Source: CAYXGZ01 sp964464755 (GTDB lineage Bacteria > Planctomycetota > MHYJ01 > JACPRB01). Taken from it: a stretch of DNA of 18,162 bases. A program made the translations under genes and the position numbers. This document shows, one piece after another, positions 8,201-16,200 of the stretch. The DNA lies in NCBI GenBank assembly GCA_964464755.1, contig CAYXGZ010000064.1, forward strand, positions 1-18,162, written 5' to 3'. Each line of letters starts with the position of its first letter. The first letter of the stretch is position 1. The notes beneath the pieces are model-generated. The model searched no databases, was not told where the DNA came from, and saw only the letters and a list, made by a program, of their open reading frames with translations.

Positions 8201-10790
8201 GGCCCTCAACCTCACGGACATCGCCGGCCTGGGCTACGCGGTCAGCGACACGGGCGGCGCGACCACGATCACCACGACCGGGAACATCACCGTCGCCGGC
8301 AGCGTCACGTGCACCGGCCAGACCTGCACCCTGACCACGACCGGCGGCAGCATCACCCAGAGCGCGGGGACGATCACGGCCACGACGCTCAACCTGAACG
8401 CGGCCACCGGGATCAGCGCCCCGACCGTCACGATCACCAACCTCTCCGCGGTCAATTCCACGTCCGGCAACGTGACGGTGACCAGCGCCGGCGCCATGAC
8501 GCTCGTCAACGTCTCGGCGGCGGGCGGCGGGACGATCACCCTGACCGGCACGTCGCTGGGCGACGACGGCAGCCAGGCGACCATGATCACGACGACGGGC
8601 ACGATCAGCCTGACCGCCACGACCGGCAGCATCGGGTCCTACGGCGGGACGAACTTCAACGGGTTCGTCGACGTGGCCTCCGGGTTCGGCACCCTGAACG
8701 CCAGCGCGGCCCAGGACCTCTACATCTCCCAGACCGGGGGCGCGGCCTCCCTGTCCACCTCGCAGGTCGGCAACTTCGACGCGACCGGCGCCGGTCGGAC
8801 CCAGGGCCTCGTGAACCTCGTCGGCGACCTGGTGGTCAACGACGCCGAGTTCGCGGGCCTGGACGACTCCATCCTGCTCGGCGCGTCCGGCAACCTGACC
8901 GTCAACGGCGGCATGTCGGTGACCTCCACCGCCGCCAACGTCGGCCTCTACGCGGCCGGCAACCTCACGACCGGCGGGACCCTCTCGGCCGGGACCACGC
9001 TGACGCTCTCCGCGGACGCCACCCAGATGGGCTCCGACGGGGCGGGGGCGCTCACGCAGACCGGCGGCACGATCACGGCGACGAACCTGGTCGCCCTGGG
9101 GGCCACGGGCATCAACCTCACGAGCACGACGGTCTCGACCCTCCAGGCCGCGAACTCGACCTCGGGCGCCCTGTCCGTCACGAACACGGCCTCCCTCACG
9201 ATCCTGGACGTGAGCGCCGGCGGCGGCGGGACGATCAGCCTCTCCGCGCCGAGCCTGCTCGACGACTCCCTCCAGACGACGATGATCACGACGACGGGCG
9301 TCATCAACTTGACCGCCTCGGCCGGCAGCATCGGGACCTTCAACGGGACGGTCTACGACACGCTCGTGGACGTCGCCTCCGGCTTCACCACGCTGAACGC
9401 GACCGCGACCGGCGACCTCTACGTCTCGCAGGTCGGGACGGCCGCTGGCCTCCTGTCCTCCCAGATCGGGAACTTCGACTCGACGGCGGCCGGCGGGACC
9501 CAGCTCCTGGCGAACCTGGTCGGCGACCTGACGGTCAACGACGCCGAGTTCACCGGCCTCAACGACGACCTGCTCCTCGGCGCCTCGGGCAACCTGGTCC
9601 TCAGCAGCGCCGTGAGCGCCGCGGGCCGGACGATCACCCTCGCCGCGGGCGGCAGCGTCAGCCTCGGCGCCTCGGCCACCGCCGCGACGCTGGACCTCCG
9701 CGCCGACGTCGACGTGAACGGCACGGGCGTCATCACCCAGTCGGCGGGCACGCTGACGGCCACGGACCTGATCCTCTCCTCGGCCCAGGGCATCACGCTG
9801 AACGGCGTGGCCGCGACGAACCTCCAGGCCACGAACACCACCTCGGGCTCCATCACCATCGGGGCGACCGGCGCGCTCGCGCTGGACGACCTCGGCGCGG
9901 GCTACGCGGTCCTCAACTCCGCGGGCGCCGTCTCCGTCAGCACGACCGGCAACCTGTCCGTCGGGGCCGCCGTCACGGGCACCGACGTCACGCTGTCCAG
10001 CGCCGGCGGGTCGCTGACCCAGGCCGGCGGCACCGTCGCGGCGAGCGGCACGGTTGCCCTGAATTCCGCGACCGGCATGACCTTCTCCTCCGTCGCCGCC
10101 GCCTCCCTGACCGCGACGAACTCGGGCGCGGGCACGATCGACCTGTCGATCTCGGGCCCCGTGGCCCTCGGCGCGGTGACGAACAACGGCGGTTCGATCT
10201 CGATCAGCTCCTCGGGCGACCTGGGCCTGTCGAGCGCGATCACCGCGGGCGGCGACGTCACGATCTCCGTGGGCGGCCTCCTGACGCAGGACGTGGGCGC
10301 CGACATCACCGCGGGCGGGAACGCCTCGATCACCTCCGGCGGGGACTTCCTCATGGGCCTCGTGACCGCGGGGACCGCGACGATCAACTCGGGCGGCTCG
10401 ATCCTCGACAACAACGTCGACTCCCTGAACCTCGTGACCAGCGGCAACGCCTCGATGGACGCCATCGGGACCGTCGGGACCGACGCGGACTTCCTCGAGG
10501 TCCAGATCGGCGGCGTGCTGAACGTCGGGGCCGGCGGCCTCATCAACGGCGTGTCCATCAACCTCGGCGGGACGACGGGCAACAACGACATCAACGTGAC
10601 CCACTCGCCGCCGAACGGCCTGGTGAAGTGGAACGGCGTCATCAAGCTCGCCAGCCTCGAGAGCACGTACGGCTCGATCCTGTTCTTCCTCGAGCAGCTG
10701 CGCCGCGACGGCGACCCCTGGCAGCAGCGCCCGCTCTTCGAGATCTCGACGGACGAGGAGGATCTCCTGCTCCGGAAGGTCCGCCGCTAG
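5295..10790 (+). CDS. TpsA-type filamentous-haemagglutinin-like exoprotein with a modular beta-helix
   Basis: This 1831-residue secreted protein is the likely cargo of the adjacent TpsB, acting at or beyond the cell surface. A Sec signal (MKYSSAIVLALAAFLQAGLAHA, then Q) lacks the long extension seen in some large exoproteins. Residues about 24-270 form the TPS domain (haemagglutination-activity type), with VVLNRVVGADPSVILG and NGNGIVFG (104-111; family form NPNGI). A linker with GGTILIDPTYLNI follows near 355. The rest is Gly/Thr/Ser/Ala-rich beta-helix built of recurring modules (cue: ITQ-x-GGT-x-TAT...TGI). Residues 546-820 are tyrosine-rich. Only four Cys were seen (694, 731, 1006, 1011). 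The last 60 residues leave the repeat pattern and end in a charged tail (STDEEDLLLRKVRR). No autotransporter barrel or recognisable toxin domain is present. Adhesin or surface-fibre function is inferred from the family. Confidence 0.92.
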   Translation: MKYSSAIVLALAAFLQAGLAHAQTGGTVTAGGATITNPDATTTVITQTTDKAIIQWTNFSIDAGSLVQFLQPGSGSVVLNRVVGADPSVILGSLQANGNVFLLNGNGIVFGAGSQVNVGGLVASTLSLEDSKFLNGQYEFKQDPGLPLSYVINQGSISATGFVALAAPLVENGGAISAPGGSIYLLGASEVLLDISGDRLISYSIGTQAGGTVVIPTQYLSDPVKAVVNFAGVVEAGSVVENGGTTHLVGAEGLVVNTGAVTTSGGTIGQLGASILDSSMGTATFLSSEVRSDGTAANPSAGTVKILSDRNTYFRGYASAEGYGGGTGGFVEVSAGQTLYYFGWASASSQSGTGGTILIDPTYLNITNGATPGSQDAAISDFTILTGDPNNGANTLSEAALEALAGTSNLTIQATDYIVLSSLTTDGTLALKAGAGYTVSFLTTNTASSGIYFSTNTNTITTGGGNLSFTSANYLSLGNLNSAGGSITLLANNYVTVGTITATGNLLNIRADNDSNATGYITQIAGRTWTALSIALRAAQGISQSYGGNSSVYVYTTNLQIANGVSPYTTQGSTLYYVNVYNYQPTVITDLLGLGFGVRNHSQGGYSTYLYATGNMTLNASIFTPYPTHYLYIYALSSGSLIDDGNQATFIQNPSYTYLYAQTGSIGSVGAGAAYFNPFIDVSYTSGYTSYVYCYSLNNIAVSFVNYAPTVYTSYFGGTWNPTATGAQVHCANLVGDLQQNTTLWTSSNDNVSLYATGNLYNSSNIGSSGLLPNIQYHADGFVYMTGGTVYSTSTTQIYADSNAAMFAGNPYIVSDGSGSFSMSGGSLAGTGSLYISSVGGLTVTAGTVTAPNVKLDNRTSGNIAWSDTGASVMTLTNLGVGNAVNNPVGSVSITHSGGITVAANISSFAGTTTTLWSTGGALTRTGGTVTATSLVLRAATGITFSGFVATNLQLQVSGSGAIAVTGTGALNLTDIAGLGYAVSDTGGATTITTTGNITVAGSVTCTGQTCTLTTTGGSITQSAGTITATTLNLNAATGISAPTVTITNLSAVNSTSGNVTVTSAGAMTLVNVSAAGGGTITLTGTSLGDDGSQATMITTTGTISLTATTGSIGSYGGTNFNGFVDVASGFGTLNASAAQDLYISQTGGAASLSTSQVGNFDATGAGRTQGLVNLVGDLVVNDAEFAGLDDSILLGASGNLTVNGGMSVTSTAANVGLYAAGNLTTGGTLSAGTTLTLSADATQMGSDGAGALTQTGGTITATNLVALGATGINLTSTTVSTLQAANSTSGALSVTNTASLTILDVSAGGGGTISLSAPSLLDDSLQTTMITTTGVINLTASAGSIGTFNGTVYDTLVDVASGFTTLNATATGDLYVSQVGTAAGLLSSQIGNFDSTAAGGTQLLANLVGDLTVNDAEFTGLNDDLLLGASGNLVLSSAVSAAGRTITLAAGGSVSLGASATAATLDLRADVDVNGTGVITQSAGTLTATDLILSSAQGITLNGVAATNLQATNTTSGSITIGATGALALDDLGAGYAVLNSAGAVSVSTTGNLSVGAAVTGTDVTLSSAGGSLTQAGGTVAASGTVALNSATGMTFSSVAAASLTATNSGAGTIDLSISGPVALGAVTNNGGSISISSSGDLGLSSAITAGGDVTISVGGLLTQDVGADITAGGNASITSGGDFLMGLVTAGTATINSGGSILDNNVDSLNLVTSGNASMDAIGTVGTDADFLEVQIGGVLNVGAGGLINGVSINLGGTTGNNDINVTHSPPNGLVKWNGVIKLASLESTYGSILFFLEQLRRDGDPWQQRPLFEISTDEEDLLLRKVRR
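7212..7589 (+). repeat. Tyrosine-rich divergent copy of the long TpsA module (core)
   Basis: The core running from SLIDDGNQAT to NLVGDL...LYATGNL aligns with SLGDDGSQAT...NLVGDL...LGASGNL in the copy starting at 8370. At DNA level one 20-base stretch (GACGACGGCAACCAGGCGAC) differs by a single base from its counterpart at 8562. The copy is about 18 bases longer between landmarks, and many Thr and Val positions have become Tyr. Outer boundaries are approximate. Confidence 0.7.
8370..9068 (+). repeat. Long TpsA module, copy A of a 699-bp tandem repeat
   Basis: Landmarks in this copy recur exactly 699 bases (233 codons) downstream: ACGATCACGGC at 8370 and 9069, ATGATCACGACGACGGGC at 8583 and 9282, and the Leu codon of LLGASGNL at 8877 and 9576. 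The register holds with no net insertion or deletion over at least 500 bases. Shared protein cues are ATGI, NSTSG, TMITTTG, SGF-x-TLNA, NFD, NLVGDL and VNDAEF. Confidence 0.85.
9069..9749 (+). repeat. Long TpsA module, copy B of the tandem repeat
   Basis: This is the second copy, in register with the one starting at 8370 until about 9630. It is then followed by shorter related modules of about 94 residues, with cues at 9750 and 10032. A similar short module of 97 residues starts near 8079. The order is therefore short, long, long, short, short. Confidence 0.8.
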
Positions 10791-11996
10791 ATGGCGGTCC
10801 TTCTCCGCGTCCTGGCGCTGGCGGCCGCGCTGCTGGCCCAGGATCCGTCGTTCGAGAGCGCCGACTTCGGGATCCGGCTGAAGCTGCCGGCGGGGTGGAA
10901 CGTCGACGCGGCCCGGGACGCCCGGGCCGTGCTCAAGCTCAACCTGCCCGGCGAGTTCCCGGTGCGCCCCGAGCTCGTGGTCTACGAGGTCCCGCTCCCC
11001 GAGGCCGTGACCCTCTCGCAGTACAAGGAGCCCTACCGCCAGCTGCTCCAGCGCTCTTTCAAGGACGTCCGCCTGGAGGACGACCGGGCCGTGACGGCGG
11101 GCGGGAAGACCGGCTTCCGCTTCGTCCTGCGCCTCAAGGACGCCGGGGACGTCGACATGGTCCTCGTGAAGTCCCTCTTCGAGATCTCGCCCCGCCGCTT
11201 CCTCGCCGTCGACGCCACCTACCCCAAGTCCGCGGAGGAGAAGGTGGGCGGCGCCCACGAGGCCCTGATGAAGTCGCTGGAGTTCATCCCCCGGCGGCCG
11301 GCCCCCGACGTCGCGGAGGGCGTGAAGCAGTGGGCGGCCCTCCGGGCGAAGCTGCCCCCCGCGGCCGTCGAGGCCGGCGAGGAGCTCGAGGTCCTTTACG
11401 GCGACAAGGTCATCGGCACGTACACGTACTCGTTCAAGCCCGGCGCCCGGGGCGCCCAGAAGGGCCTCGAGACGCGCATCGCCACCCGCCTCGACCTCGG
11501 GGCCGACGGCCGCATCGAGACCGAGACCGTCGGCTTCCTGGCCGACGACGGGTCGCTCCAGGTCGCGGAGCTGACGGAGCTGAAGGTCGGCAAGGACAAG
11601 CGGACCCAGGACTACACGGCGCGCTCGGTGCTGGCGGGCCGGGCCCTCAAGGTCGAGCGCCGCATCAACGGGGAGCACCAGGTCTTCGAGTCCGAGCTCC
11701 CCGAGAACTCCGTCCTCGCCGAGCTGGTCGAGCCGCTCCAGTTCCGGCTCCTCGAGTTCCCCAAGGGCCAGGTCGCCGTGCCCGTGATCGGGGCCTTCGA
11801 CGCGGACCCCGCGCACCACGTCGTCGCGCAGGGGGGCCTCAACCAGATGAAGTCCGGGGACTCCACGGTGGACGTGTACGTGGTCTTCGCGGTGCGCGAC
11901 AACGGCCCGCAGATGACCTACTGGTACGACAAGGACCGCCGGTTGATCCGGATCACCACGCAGGGCCAGTCCCTCGTGATCCGCCGGAAGAAGTAG
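10791..11996 (+). CDS. Exported two-domain protein, third gene of the TPS operon, function unknown
   Basis: This 401-residue protein is not confidently assigned. A short signal peptide (MAVLLRVLALAAALLA, then QDPS) exports it. Residues about 20-165 (ESADFGIRLKLPAGW... to ALMKSLEFIP) resemble the PsbP/DcrB-like fold seen in many exported bacterial proteins. Residues about 170-401 are beta-rich. They end in YWYDKDRRLIRITTQGQSLVIRRK, reminiscent of DUF3108 or LolA-like sheets; both resemblances are by eye only. The ATG directly follows the tpsA stop (TAG-ATG), with GGAAGG at 10774-10779 as a possible ribosome binding site, so translation is probably coupled. That position suggests a periplasmic or surface accessory for TpsA, but a role unrelated to secretion is equally compatible with the sequence. 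Confidence 0.85.
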   Translation: MAVLLRVLALAAALLAQDPSFESADFGIRLKLPAGWNVDAARDARAVLKLNLPGEFPVRPELVVYEVPLPEAVTLSQYKEPYRQLLQRSFKDVRLEDDRAVTAGGKTGFRFVLRLKDAGDVDMVLVKSLFEISPRRFLAVDATYPKSAEEKVGGAHEALMKSLEFIPRRPAPDVAEGVKQWAALRAKLPPAAVEAGEELEVLYGDKVIGTYTYSFKPGARGAQKGLETRIATRLDLGADGRIETETVGFLADDGSLQVAELTELKVGKDKRTQDYTARSVLAGRALKVERRINGEHQVFESELPENSVLAELVEPLQFRLLEFPKGQVAVPVIGAFDADPAHHVVAQGGLNQMKSGDSTVDVYVVFAVRDNGPQMTYWYDKDRRLIRITTQGQSLVIRRKK

Positions 11997-12016
11997 CCCC
12001 GCCCCCGGCGGCCCGG

Positions 12017-12022
12017 TAGAAT
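12017..12022 (+). promoter_or_regulatory. Candidate -10 element for leaderless tyrS transcript
   Basis: TAGAAT sits 8 bases before the tyrS ATG in an otherwise very GC-rich 34-base gap. A transcript from it would begin at or next to the start codon. No -35 consensus is visible (the expected region reads TAGCCC), and there is no Shine-Dalgarno, which fits a leaderless mRNA. Confidence 0.35.
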
Positions 12023-12030
12023 TCCACCCC

Positions 12031-13254
12031 ATGGCGAAATCGGCCCGGGAGCAGGTCGCGGCCGTCGTCCGCGGCACCGTGACGGTCAACACGCGCGAGG
12101 ACCTCGAGCGCAAGTTCCAGCGCTCGATCGACACCGGCGCGCCCCTGCGGATCAAGCTGGGCGTCGACCCCAGCGCCCCGGACATCCACCTCGGCCACAG
12201 CGTCGTGCTCCGGAAGCTCCGGCAGTTCCAGGACCTCGGCCACCAGGCGGTCCTCATCATCGGCGACTTCACGGGCCTCGTCGGCGACCCCACCGGCCGC
12301 AAGAAGGCCCGGCCCCAGCTCACGCCGGACCAGGTGGAGGTCAACGCCCGCACCTACATCGACCAGGTGGGCCGGATCCTCGCCCCCGAGCGCCTCGAGG
12401 TCGTGCGGAACAGCCAGTGGCTCAAGCCGCTCACGTTCTTCGAGCTCGTCAACCTGGCGGCCAAGATGACCGTCGCCCGCTTCCTCGAGCGCGACGACTT
12501 CAGCAAGCGCCACAAGGAGGGGGTCCCGATCTTCCTCCACGAGTTCCTCTACCTCGTCATGCAGGCCTACGACTCCGTCATGGTGAAGGCGGACGTCGAG
12601 CTCGGCGGCACGGACCAGACCTTCAACCTCATGGTGGGGCGCGACCTGATGCGCGACATGGGCCTCGAGCCCCAGGTCGCGCTGACCTGCCCGATCCTGC
12701 CCGGCCTCTCGGGCGGCGAGAAGATGTCCAAGAGCCTCAACAACCACGTCGGGATCAACGAGTCCGCCTTCGACATGTACTCCAAGATCCTCTCGATCCC
12801 GGACGCCCTGATGCCGGAGTACTACACCCTGCTCACGCGGGTGCCGGAGGACGAGCTCGCCACGATGTGCGACCCGGCCAAGACGCACCCCAAGGCGGCC
12901 AAGGACCGGCTCGCCCGGCTCATCGCCGGGAGCTACCACCCCGCGGAGGAGGCCGACCGCGCCGCCGCGGAGTGGACGAAGCGCTTCAGCGAGAAGGCCG
13001 TGCCGGACCAGGTCCCCGAGGTCGTGGTCGACTCGCTCGTCGAGGAGGGAGGCGTCCGCCCCGGGAAGCTCGTGGCCCTCGCCCGGAAGTGCTCCTCCAG
13101 CGAGGCCCGGCGCCTCATCGAGCAGGGCGGCGTCGAGGTGGACGGCGTGAAGCTGGTCGAGGCCGTGAAGCCGCTGCCGCTGGCCGACCTGAAGGGGAAG
13201 CTCCTGAAGATCGGGAAGAAGAACGAGTTCTTCCGCATCGTCTCCTCGAAGTGA
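12031..13254 (+). CDS. tyrS: Tyrosine--tRNA ligase
   Basis: This enzyme charges tRNA-Tyr with tyrosine in the cytoplasm. The 407 residues match the usual length of about 400-420. The class I signatures are present: HLGH (residues 53-56, the HIGH motif) within KLGVDPSAPDIHLGHS, and KMSKS at 231-235 within GGEKMSKSLNN. The tyrosine and adenylate pocket segments are visible (QAYDS, ELGGTDQTFN). The C-terminal S4 RNA-binding domain covers about 345-405 (SSSEARRLIEQGGVEVDG). The DPSAPDIHLGH form belongs to the TyrZ-like branch of bacterial TyrRS, not the E. coli TyrS branch. The ATG is the natural start and is preceded by a possible -10 element with no ribosome binding site. The kinase gene begins one base after its stop, an unusual pairing. 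Confidence 0.97.
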   Translation: MAKSAREQVAAVVRGTVTVNTREDLERKFQRSIDTGAPLRIKLGVDPSAPDIHLGHSVVLRKLRQFQDLGHQAVLIIGDFTGLVGDPTGRKKARPQLTPDQVEVNARTYIDQVGRILAPERLEVVRNSQWLKPLTFFELVNLAAKMTVARFLERDDFSKRHKEGVPIFLHEFLYLVMQAYDSVMVKADVELGGTDQTFNLMVGRDLMRDMGLEPQVALTCPILPGLSGGEKMSKSLNNHVGINESAFDMYSKILSIPDALMPEYYTLLTRVPEDELATMCDPAKTHPKAAKDRLARLIAGSYHPAEEADRAAAEWTKRFSEKAVPDQVPEVVVDSLVEEGGVRPGKLVALARKCSSSEARRLIEQGGVEVDGVKLVEAVKPLPLADLKGKLLKIGKKNEFFRIVSSK

Positions 13255-13255
13255 C

Positions 13256-16200
13256 ATGCCGACCCCCGCCGATTACGAATTCGGGAACGCCTGCGTCGAG
13301 CTGGACCTCGTGTCCCTCGACCGGGTCCGGGAGGCCCTGCGCGAGGTGGACGCCTCCGGCGGGGCGAAGTCCCTCGAGCAGGTCCTCCTCGACCGGAAGT
13401 GGCTGGACGCCGCGCAGGCGGGCGTCGCGCGCCTGAGGGTCCGGCCCTCCGCCCCGGCCTTCGCGCCCGTCCCGCCGCCCGCCGCCCCGGCCCCCGGGCC
13501 CGCGCCGGCCGCCGCGCCCGGCCCCGCGCTCCCCTGGGCCCCGCAGATCCCCGGGTACACCATCGTCCAGAAAGTGGGCTCCGGCGGTGCCGGCGACGTC
13601 TACAGCGCCCGCCAGCTCTCGATGGACCGGGTCGTGGCCCTCAAGGTCCTCTCGGCCCGCCTGGCGGGCGATCCCAAGTACACCGAGCGCTTCGTCCGCG
13701 AGGCCCGGGCCGCGGCGAAGCTCGCGCACCCGAACATCATCGCCGTCCACGACGTCGGCGAGCACGCCGGCACCTACTTCATGGTCATGGAGTTCCTCGA
13801 CGGGCCCACGCTCGAGAAGCTGCTCTCGCAGAAGGGCGTGCTCGACGAGTCCCTCGTCGTCTCCGTCGGCCTGCAGGCGGCGCGCGCCCTCGAGGTCGCC
13901 CGCAAGCACGGCCTCGTGCACCGCGACGTGAAGCCGGGCAACCTGATGCTGACGTCCGACGGGACCGTGAAGCTCTGCGACCTCGGCCTGGCCAAGCAGG
14001 CGGGGGAGGGCGCCGAGGGGAAGGCCGTGGGGACCCCGCGCTACATCTCGCCGGAGCAGGCCAAGGACGAGCCGGACGTCGACATCCGCAGCGACCTCTA
14101 CTCGCTCGGGGCGACGCTCTACCACCTCGCCACCGGGCAGCTGCCGTACTCGGCGTCGACGGTGCGCGAGCTGCTCCAGAAGCACGTCTCCGAGCCGCTG
14201 GTGCCCCCGCGCGAGCGCAAGCCCGGCCTCGGCGCGGGCCTGAATTCGATCATCGTCCGCCTCATGGAGAAGGACCGCCGGCGCCGCTACCAGGAGCCGG
14301 CCGAGCTCATCCAGGCCCTCGAGTCGCTGCGGCCCGCGGGCGCGGCGGCCCCGGAGCCCGCGGCGGCCTCGCGCCCCCCGTCGACGGGGCGCTCGGTCGC
14401 CTCCGCGTACCGCCGGAGGTCCGGCGGGGGCGGCACCGGCCTCGCCGTCTTCGCGTTCCTCGCCATCCTCGTGGGCGGCGGCGCCTGGATGTTCCGCGAC
14501 AGGATCTCGAAGGCCCTCGAGAAGCCGGTCCGGCCGGGCCCCTCGGGCCTCGCGGGCCCCACGCGCCGGCCGCTGCCCTCCGGCGCCAACCCGAACGACA
14601 CGATCCCGGCCGAGGAGCTCGAGGTGATCGAGCGATACGCCGCGGCGGACCCGGGGTTCGCCGACCTGCCGCGCCTCCTCGAGCGCTACGACGCCTTCAA
14701 GGCCAAGTACCGGGGCCAGCCCTGGGAGGCCGCCGGCGACGCCGCGCGGCGGGACTACCTCGCCGGGGCGGAGGCCGCCGCCCAGGAGCGGCTGCGCGCG
14801 ATCCGCGCCCAGGAGCGGCACCTGGTCGCCGAGGAGAAATTCCGCGACCTCGCCAAGCTCTACGAGGCCTTCCCGCCGGCGCTCCGCGACCACACCCCGT
14901 CCGGCGCCACGGCCCGGGAGGAGCACGCGGAACTCGTCGCCCGCATCGGCGAGCGCTACACCCGGGACAAGGCGGAGCTCGAGGAGCTCATCCGCTCCCG
15001 GAAGTACGCCGACGCGCTCCACGTCGTCGGCGAGATGGAGGGCTACGCGCTCTCCGCCCAGCTCATCGAGCTCGCGGAGCGCAAGGAGGCCCTGGAACGG
15101 CTTCGCAAGGAGGAGGCCAGCAGCGTCGCCGTCGAGGTGCGCGACCGGCACCTCCAGCTCGACCCGAAGCTGAGGGAGCTGCTGGCGACCCGGCGGCCGC
15201 GCGAGGGGATGACGCTGCTCAAGGGCGCGGTCTTCGCGGCCTTCCGCGCGGAGGAGCTGCCCTACGTCCGGGTCAGCTCGATCGACTACGCCGCGCTCCA
15301 GGAGGCCGTCGCGGCGGCCGAGGGCGCCTCCGACCCCGCCGGGGCCGTGGCCGCGCTCGGCCGGGTCGTGGTGCTCTGCGAGGCCGGCATGGGCGACCCC
15401 GAGACGCTCGCCGAGGCCTCGACGGCCCAGATGATGCTCATCGACCTCCGCAACGCGGCCGCGCTGGAGCTGCTGCGCCGGCAGGTCCACGACGGCATCG
15501 CGCGCACCCTCAAGGCGCCCGCGAAGGAGAAGTTCCAGCTCGCGACCTTCCCGGGGGATCCGGGGAGCTTCGAGCGCCGCGGGACCGCGCTTTGCTGGGT
15601 CGTGGAGGGGAAGACGGCGAAGGAGCTCGACCCCTGGACCGGGCTGGTCGAGGGCGACCTCCTCCTGCTCGCGGCCCGGTCGTACGACGACGACCGGGCG
15701 AAGGCCGAGGAGAAGGCCGCGGCCGACCCGGCCCACCTGCTCCGCGGCGCCCTGGCCCACTACTACGCCCGGGCGGGCGTGCTCTACGCCGCGAAGGCCC
15801 ACGACCTCTTCCAGCGCGCGTCGCGGGGCGGCGTCCGCGGCGTGAAGGTCTACCTGAGCGACCTCTCCGGCTCGCTCCGCGACGCCGAGGACCGGGAGTC
15901 GGGCGCCCGGCTCCAGGAGGCCAAGGACCTGCTCGCGAAGAAGCAGTGGGCCGAGGCCCGGGCCATCCTCGAGGACCTGGGCCGGCGCGGCGACTCCAAG
16001 TTCGTCCGCGAGCACCGGCTGGAGATCGAGAGCCTGCTCGCCCAGATCCTCGACCGGCTCTCGCGCGGGGCGGACCTCGGGGCGGCCTACAAGGGCAAGG
16101 TCGAGCCGCTCGACGGCGGACGGATCCGGGTCACCTACGACTTCGAGAACCGGGCGCAGGTCGACCTCTTCGAGACGATCACGGGCGGCGGCAAGATCAA

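Noticed and set aside
8000..10500. CRISPR-like or satellite repeat signal from recurring ACGACG/GGCGGC words
   Set aside because: The repetition is explained by Thr/Gly-rich coding modules of the beta-helix; there are no constant repeats with unique spacers.
5459..12019. A 2186-codon open frame on the + strand overlapping tpsA and the next gene
   Set aside because: It is out of frame with strongly supported genes, its translation is almost all Arg, Gly, Pro, His, Asp and Ala as expected of a GC-rich shadow frame, and it shows no domain.
6921..12353. An 1810-codon open frame on the minus strand
   Set aside because: This is an antisense shadow of tpsA, the following gene and the start of tyrS. 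Its Arg/Gly/Val/Asp-rich composition and lack of motifs reflect few AT-rich stop codons in GC-rich DNA.
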